From the NCBI GenBank assembly GCA_039973685.1, contig JBDWKL010000003.1, positions 1 to 55,693 on the forward strand: a stretch of DNA of 55,693 bases, read 5' to 3'. Under the pieces are notes generated by a model, which made no database searches, had not been told where the DNA came from, and saw only the letters and a list, made by a program, of their open reading frames with translations. Positions 51,553 through 55,693 of the stretch are shown piece after piece. Position 1 is the first letter of the stretch, and each line of letters begins with the position of its first letter. Position numbers and translations under genes: made by a program. Source of the stretch: Hyphomicrobiales bacterium (GTDB lineage Bacteria; Pseudomonadota; Alphaproteobacteria; Rhizobiales; JACESI01).

Positions 51553-52779
51553 CTAAGCCGTTACTTCTCTTAGTGCCGCCACACATTCTTGTGCGAATGC
51601 TTCATCATTGATGTGATGCGGGCTTGTGATTAGCTTGCGGTTTTCCGTTTCTTGAACCCGTTCTTTAATCGCATCAAACAATGCTTTGCGGGCGGCTTTA
51701 TCTTCAAACGGTGCGCCCGGTGCGTCAATGGCTGAGACACCACCTTCAGGCAGGAAGAAGCGGACGGGGCCAGTCATTTGGTTCAAGCGATCTGCGATCC
51801 AGTGGCCCATCTGGGTGTTTTCTTCTGCGGTTGTGCGCATCAAAGTTACCTGCGGGTTATGCTCATAGAAGGTGCGGCCTTCATATTTTGCAGGCACTGT
51901 GTCTGGCGCACCAAAGTTCACCATATCAAGCGCACCGACGGACCCAACATAAGGCAAGCCTTTGCGGATGACGGCACCAAAACGATCTTCGGTCGCAGCA
52001 AATACGCCGCCAAACAGTAAATCGCAGACTTCCGTGGTTGTAAGGTCCAGCACGGCAGATAAGAAACCATCATCAGCAAGCTTCTCCATAGAGCGGCCAC
52101 CGATGCCCGTTGCGTGGAAGACGAGGCATTCGAAATCGTCTGAGACATGGGCAGAGATTTGCTGGATGGCGGTTGTGGTCACGCCAAACATGGTCATGCC
52201 GAGGTTTGGCTTGTCGTCACCGCCCGAAATTTGTTGGCTTTGCTTGTTTTGAACAAGGCCGACCATGGCATCAGCTGCATTTGAGAAGATCTGGCGAGAG
52301 ATCGAGTGGAGCCCCTGAACGTCGCTGATTGACGGCAACATCATTATGTCGCTTGCGCCAACATAGGCTGAAACATCACCAGAGGCGACGGTTGAAATCA
52401 TGATCTTTGGAATGCCGAGAGGAAGGGCGCGCATGGCAGGTGTTGAAAGGGCTGTGCCGCCTGTGCCACCAGCTGAGATGATGCCGCCGACATTGCTTGC
52501 TGCTTGGATCCACGCCTCAAATGCTTGGCTCATGCCTGCAACAGAGGTGCCGCGATCGCCGGTTTGTACAGCACCGACGCCATCTGGATGGAAGGCTCCA
52601 ACATCTGGGGCACTAACGTCACAATCAGATGCATTCCCAGATGTTGAAAGGTCTACGCGTGTGACGGAAATACCCAATGATTTCATGCGGTCAGCAATGA
52701 AATTCAGTTCCCGTGATTTCGTGTCGAAAGTGCCTGCAACCAGCACGCTTCCGCCTGCGTTAAATCCTGTATTAGCCAT
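51553..52779 (-). CDS. Tm-1-like ATP-binding / UPF0261 family protein
   Basis: About 408 residues of the UPF0261/Tm-1-like family: N-terminal VLVAGTFDTKSRELNFIADR and later VVFHATGIGGRSMEKL-type segment, IISAGGTGGTALSTPAMRALP and FFLPEGGVSAIDAPGAPF. The family is related to the tomato Tm-1 ATP-binding domain; bacterial function is unknown. ATG at 52779 with a GGGGGA ribosome binding site is chosen over an ATG at 52827. Its stop is 27 nt from the stop of the fumarase-like beta gene, so it converges on the cassette. Confidence 0.85.
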   Translation of the reverse strand: MANTGFNAGGSVLVAGTFDTKSRELNFIADRMKSLGISVTRVDLSTSGNASDCDVSAPDVGAFHPDGVGAVQTGDRGTSVAGMSQAFEAWIQAASNVGGIISAGGTGGTALSTPAMRALPLGIPKIMISTVASGDVSAYVGASDIMMLPSISDVQGLHSISRQIFSNAADAMVGLVQNKQSQQISGGDDKPNLGMTMFGVTTTAIQQISAHVSDDFECLVFHATGIGGRSMEKLADDGFLSAVLDLTTTEVCDLLFGGVFAATEDRFGAVIRKGLPYVGSVGALDMVNFGAPDTVPAKYEGRTFYEHNPQVTLMRTTAEENTQMGHWIADRLNQMTGPVRFFLPEGGVSAIDAPGAPFEDKAARKALFDAIKERVQETENRKLITSPHHINDEAFAQECVAALREVTA

Positions 52780-53002
52780 TTTTTTCCCCCTAAAAGCGCT
52801 GGACTTATCGCCTGTCAGTTTACGCAAACTTTCGGTCTTGCAAATGGATTTTTTGTATTTGCCTGAAGTTTTTGTTGTTTAGGCAGGGATTGATCGATCT
52901 ATCCAGCCAACACCGAATGAGCCGACAAAGCGGGGATATATTGAAACAAACACTCAAGGCTCCTTTTCCACTTACCTTTTGTGAAAACGAAAGGTAGACG
53001 AT

Positions 53003-53768
53003 ATGCGACGATCTGAAGTGAAGAAATTACAAAAAGCATTGCTACATAAGGGATTTAATCCCGGTCCCATTGATGGAAGATGGGGTTCGAAGACGGAACG
53101 AGCTGTTATTCAGTTTAAGAAAAGTGCTGGACTTCGTGCCCGCTCTTATGTTGGTCCGCTGACGAAGGCTGCTTTGTATGAGGGGCGGATGGCTGTTCAA
53201 CCCAACATGGAGCGCAGCTCTAATTCAGGTAAATCTGAGGGCAAGCCGGATAAAAGCGCCTACCCAGTATGGCTCAAACTTGCGACCAGTTATCTAGGTC
53301 TTCGTGAGTATCGCGGTAGCAAGCATAATCCAAAAATCTTGGAATGGTGGATTAAGCTTGGACTGCCGTTCCGCAATGATGAGACGCCGTGGTGTGCGGG
53401 ATATGCTTGTGGTGCCTCTGGAAGAGGCTGGTATTCGCTCGCCACGTTCTGCGGCGGCGCGGTCTTTTTATTGGAAGGGCTGGGGGCGCGTCTTGTCAGG
53501 GCCAGCGGTTGGTTGCGTTGTCAGCATGTGGCGCGGTTCAAAGAAGGGCGCTTATGGTCATGTGGGCTTTGTGGTTGGGAAAGATCGTTTCGGCAACTTG
53601 ATGGTTATTGGCGGCAATCAGGGAAATCGCGTGAGCATTCGCCCGTTTAATCGAAATCGCGTTTTATCCTATCACTGGCCTGCAACTCATGAGGCGCCCA
53701 AGAAACAGGGCCTTTCCACTTTGCCGATCATTGCGAGTGATGGGCGCGTTTCTAAAAACGAAGCTTAG
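53003..53768 (+). pseudogene. Peptidoglycan-binding plus TIGR02594/CHAP-like protein, frameshifted
   Basis: A peptidoglycan-binding domain (LQKALLHKGFNPGPIDGRWGSKTERAVIQFKK, residues 8-40 in pieces) is followed by WLKLATSYLGLREYRGSKHNP and ETPWCAGYAC, the start of a TIGR02594 domain. After GCC at 53414-53416 the frame breaks: the continuation LEEAGIRSPRSAAARSF...GHVGFVVG...IGGNQGNRVSIRPFNRNRV is found one base further on. Skipping T53417 restores a normal spacing. The remaining sequence is undamaged up to 53768. Either a recent pseudogene, a +1 programmed slip or a sequencing error. Likely a cell-wall amidase-like protein when intact. Confidence 0.8.
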
Positions 53769-53778
53769 CTTAAGACAT

Positions 53779-53811
53779 AAAAAAACCGCCGACCAAAAGG
53801 CCGGCGGTTTC
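53779..53811 (-). terminator. Terminator of the porin gene
   Basis: Inverted repeat AAACCGCCG/CGGCGGTTT (53783-53791, 53802-53810) whose minus-strand product ends in a T-run (AAAAAAA on the plus strand). It lies just past the porin stop at 53834 and between two convergent genes; it may also stop transcription from the plus strand less efficiently. Confidence 0.85.
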
Positions 53812-53833
53812 AGAAATTCTATATTCTAAGATA

Positions 53834-55174
53834 TTAGAATGAGAACTGTAGTGATGTTTGTAGTGAGAAACCATCAACTGAAGTATCTGTAACGCCATTG
53901 TCTGATTCAAAGCGCTGGTAGTTGCCTTCGATACCTAGGTTTATGTTGCTACGTGGTGAGTAGATCAAGTTGATCGCAGCATAGATTTCTTCGTTTTCAA
54001 CTGGTGCAAGCGTGCTTGTTGTGTTGTTGTCAACGAATGTGTAGCCACCAACCAAGTTTGACTGAAGTTGGTCAGACCAGAAGTGCTGGTATGAAGCTGT
54101 GATACCGAAAGCGTCGTCAGTAGAAAGATCGCCATCTGCATCGATTTGAATTGCGTTTGGACCAAACTGCAAGTAACGACCAATACCTTGACCGTAGTTA
54201 GCTTGGAAACGGAACTTGTCTTTTTCACCGACATTAATTGTACCAGCTACTTGGATACCGAAACCAATTGTTGAGTCGTCAGTAACCGGAACGTTAGCAC
54301 CATTAGCATTCGCAGCTCTTGCAGCATTTGTGTCAAGTTCGAGGAAACGAACCAAACCAGCTACACTGAAGTTACCGAATGCAGTTTTAGCTGCTAGACG
54401 TGCTGTGAAATCAGGGAAAGTATCAAGACCGTCTGAGTCACTATCTTCTGCAAGCAAACCACCAAGGCCAGTTCCGCCTGGGTTAGTAATCGCAGCACTC
54501 AAACCAGTGCTGATTTCTGGGTTTTCTGCAGCAATAGAAAGTGTCACTGAGTCACTGATTGGCTGTGTCCAACGAACCTGAGCTTGACGGATAAACACTT
54601 GAGCGTTTGGACCGTTAAAGTCGAGTGTGTTTGCGTATGAACCAAGGTCACCAAAGTTTGTCCAAGTTTGACCAATCAAAAGTGTACCGCCAAGGCTTTC
54701 AACGCCGAGTTCAGCAAAAGCGTGACGAAGACGGAAACGTTCACTGTTTGATACAGATTCGTTAACACCAGCGCCATCGTCAAAGCTGAAGAAATCGCCT
54801 TCGATGAATGCACGTGCAGAACCGAGATCAGTTGTTGTACGAGCGTCGAAGTTGATGCGAGTTTGAGCTGCGTGGAAACGCGTTTGGTCACCACCAACGC
54901 CAGCGAATGCACCGCCGCCTGTTAGGGCAGTTTCGTTAAGGTCGCCGAAGCCTGAACCAAAATCGTTGAAGCGGAAGATTACGTCGCCTTTAGCATAGCC
55001 GCCCACTTTGAATGAAACGCCAGTACCTGGAAGAAGGATAGAACCTTTGAATGAACCTACTTCTACGTATTCTTTAGCTGGTTCTACGTCCAAATCGGCC
55101 GCGAACGCTGATGTGCTCATTACACCAGCAGCAACTGTGCCGGCGAGTAGAGCTTTGAGAGATGATTTTTTCAC
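53834..55174 (-). CDS. DcaP-like outer-membrane porin
   Basis: 446 residues with a 25-residue signal peptide ending SAFA, then a short acidic stretch and a beta-barrel: alternating hydrophobic strands, KVGGYAKGDVIFRF, RFHAAQTRINFDARTTTDLG and RLRHAFAELGVESLGGTLLIGQTW are typical of DcaP-family porins, and the chain ends in SLQFSF with terminal Phe, as barrels do. Codon use is highly biased, in keeping with an abundant outer-membrane protein. Likely gives diffusion of dicarboxylic or other small anions (family knowledge). It has its own terminator. Confidence 0.88.
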   Translation of the reverse strand: MKKSSLKALLAGTVAAGVMSTSAFAADLDVEPAKEYVEVGSFKGSILLPGTGVSFKVGGYAKGDVIFRFNDFGSGFGDLNETALTGGGAFAGVGGDQTRFHAAQTRINFDARTTTDLGSARAFIEGDFFSFDDGAGVNESVSNSERFRLRHAFAELGVESLGGTLLIGQTWTNFGDLGSYANTLDFNGPNAQVFIRQAQVRWTQPISDSVTLSIAAENPEISTGLSAAITNPGGTGLGGLLAEDSDSDGLDTFPDFTARLAAKTAFGNFSVAGLVRFLELDTNAARAANANGANVPVTDDSTIGFGIQVAGTINVGEKDKFRFQANYGQGIGRYLQFGPNAIQIDADGDLSTDDAFGITASYQHFWSDQLQSNLVGGYTFVDNNTTSTLAPVENEEIYAAINLIYSPRSNINLGIEGNYQRFESDNGVTDTSVDGFSLQTSLQFSF

Positions 55175-55557
55175 TTGTTTCTCCAGTTAGAAAAGAAATC
55201 GAACACAAAACATACATGACAGATGATTGCTGTGACGCAAACCTAAAAACGCTCAGGAGGTGCAGTTGCTGATTAGTAGGTGCAAAAAAGCAACAAAATA
55301 TCAGTCCAAATGAGCAAAATGGCAGAAACCCATGGGTTACATTACTGGATAACTGGTACAAAACTTACCTGTTCGTTGCCGCAATTGTGGGTTTCTGGGG
55401 GCAGATCACGGCGGTGTTCACGTTTTTCGTGATGACCAGAAGCATTTCAGGAGCAATTAGATTCGCTCCAAATCATTATTCGTCAGAAATCTTGCGTCAA
55501 AATAGAAATAATACTGGAAATAGAGAATCGCATCGTGTATCAGGTCGGTCGTCTTGA
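55175..55557. other. Intergenic region between porin and tRNA-Trp
   Basis: About 380 nt with no convincing gene. It must hold the minus-strand porin promoter and leader and the plus-strand tRNA promoter. An AGGAGGTG sequence near 55256 is not followed by an ORF. I see no repeat or strong hairpin and could not assign promoter boxes. Confidence 0.4.
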
Positions 55558-55633
55558 AGGGGTATAGCTCAGTTGGTAGAGCGACGGTCTCCAAAACCGT
55601 AGGTCGCGGGTTCGAATCCTGCTGCCCCTGCCA
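55558..55633 (+). tRNA. tRNA-Trp (anticodon CCA)
   Basis: Cloverleaf by inspection: acceptor stem AGGGGTA/TGCCCCT, anticodon arm ACGGT-CTCCAAA-ACCGT with anticodon CCA, T-arm GCGGG-TTCGAAT-CCTGC, discriminator G and encoded CCA end. In alphaproteobacteria this gene commonly precedes secE-nusG and ribosomal protein genes (from general knowledge), which would then lie beyond the right edge. The remaining 60 nt show nothing recognisable. Confidence 0.97.
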
Positions 55634-55693
55634 AGACTTCCATTAAAATCATAGTTTTGGCTTTAATCAGCGAAAGTTGGGCGTTTAGTAACG

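Noticed and set aside
55558-55633. tRNA-Trp as an integration site of a mobile element
   Set aside because: No integrase gene and no duplicated tRNA 3' end was noticed in the window.

Overview
The window looks like chromosomal DNA of a marine-type alphaproteobacterium, most likely of the order Hyphomicrobiales. This rests on the gene repertoire: class I PHA synthase, GlpX, a MocR regulator beside a taurine-type transporter, sulfoacetaldehyde acetyltransferase, GcvT-fused methylamine flavoproteins and a DcaP-like porin. Base composition looks close to half G+C (not counted). No insertion sequence, phage block, CRISPR array or rRNA was seen. One tRNA (Trp) lies at the right end.

Region 1 (1-11159) is mostly housekeeping: the end of a DCC-family protein, a saccharopine-dehydrogenase-like protein, PHA synthase (minus strand), a small lipoprotein, then a co-directional run of aminotransferase, homoserine dehydrogenase, fructose-bisphosphatase GlpX, RecJ and an HI0933-type flavoprotein.

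Region 2 (11426-17553) is a Liv-type ABC importer (binding protein, two ATPases, two permeases) followed by an arginase/agmatinase-family ureohydrolase, which suggests uptake and hydrolysis of a guanidino compound. Region 3 (17677-26724) is organosulfur-oriented. An acyl-CoA dehydrogenase-fold protein has the residue pattern of 3-sulfinopropionyl-CoA desulfinase and is divergent from a LysR regulator. An SDR and an alpha/beta hydrolase follow, then xsc-pta, which converts sulfoacetaldehyde to acetyl-CoA and sulfite. A soluble double-PAS chemoreceptor closes the region.

Region 4 (26882-35331, minus strand) is a six-gene operon for N-methyl compounds. It encodes an XRE-cupin regulator, two DMGDH/sarcosine-dehydrogenase-type flavoproteins, a homocysteine methyltransferase-like protein, a PNPOx-like protein and a non-pyrrolysine MttB-family protein. 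Region 5 (35530-43924) holds a MocR regulator, a taurine-type ABC importer and a glycine-betaine/proline-type ABC importer. Direct repeats spaced 22-23 bp lie upstream of mocR, the taurine-type binding protein and xsc, so one TauR-like regulator may link regions 3 and 5.

Region 6 (44088-52779) has a Popeye-like membrane cNMP-binding protein, a possible small membrane protein, a DAO-family oxidase and a tightly packed six-gene cassette. The cassette encodes an Fe-S subunit, two membrane anchors, an SdhA/FrdA-like flavoprotein and a two-subunit class I fumarase/tartrate-dehydratase-like enzyme. The flavoprotein has Cys where SdhA/FrdA carry the FAD-linking His. A Tm-1-like (UPF0261) gene converges on the cassette. 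Region 7 (53003-55693) holds a frameshifted peptidoglycan-binding/CHAP-like gene, a DcaP-like porin and tRNA-Trp.

Taken together, regions 2-6 are devoted to importing and degrading osmolyte-like N- and S-compounds (taurine or other sulfonates, betaine, dimethylglycine, sarcosine, guanidino compounds).
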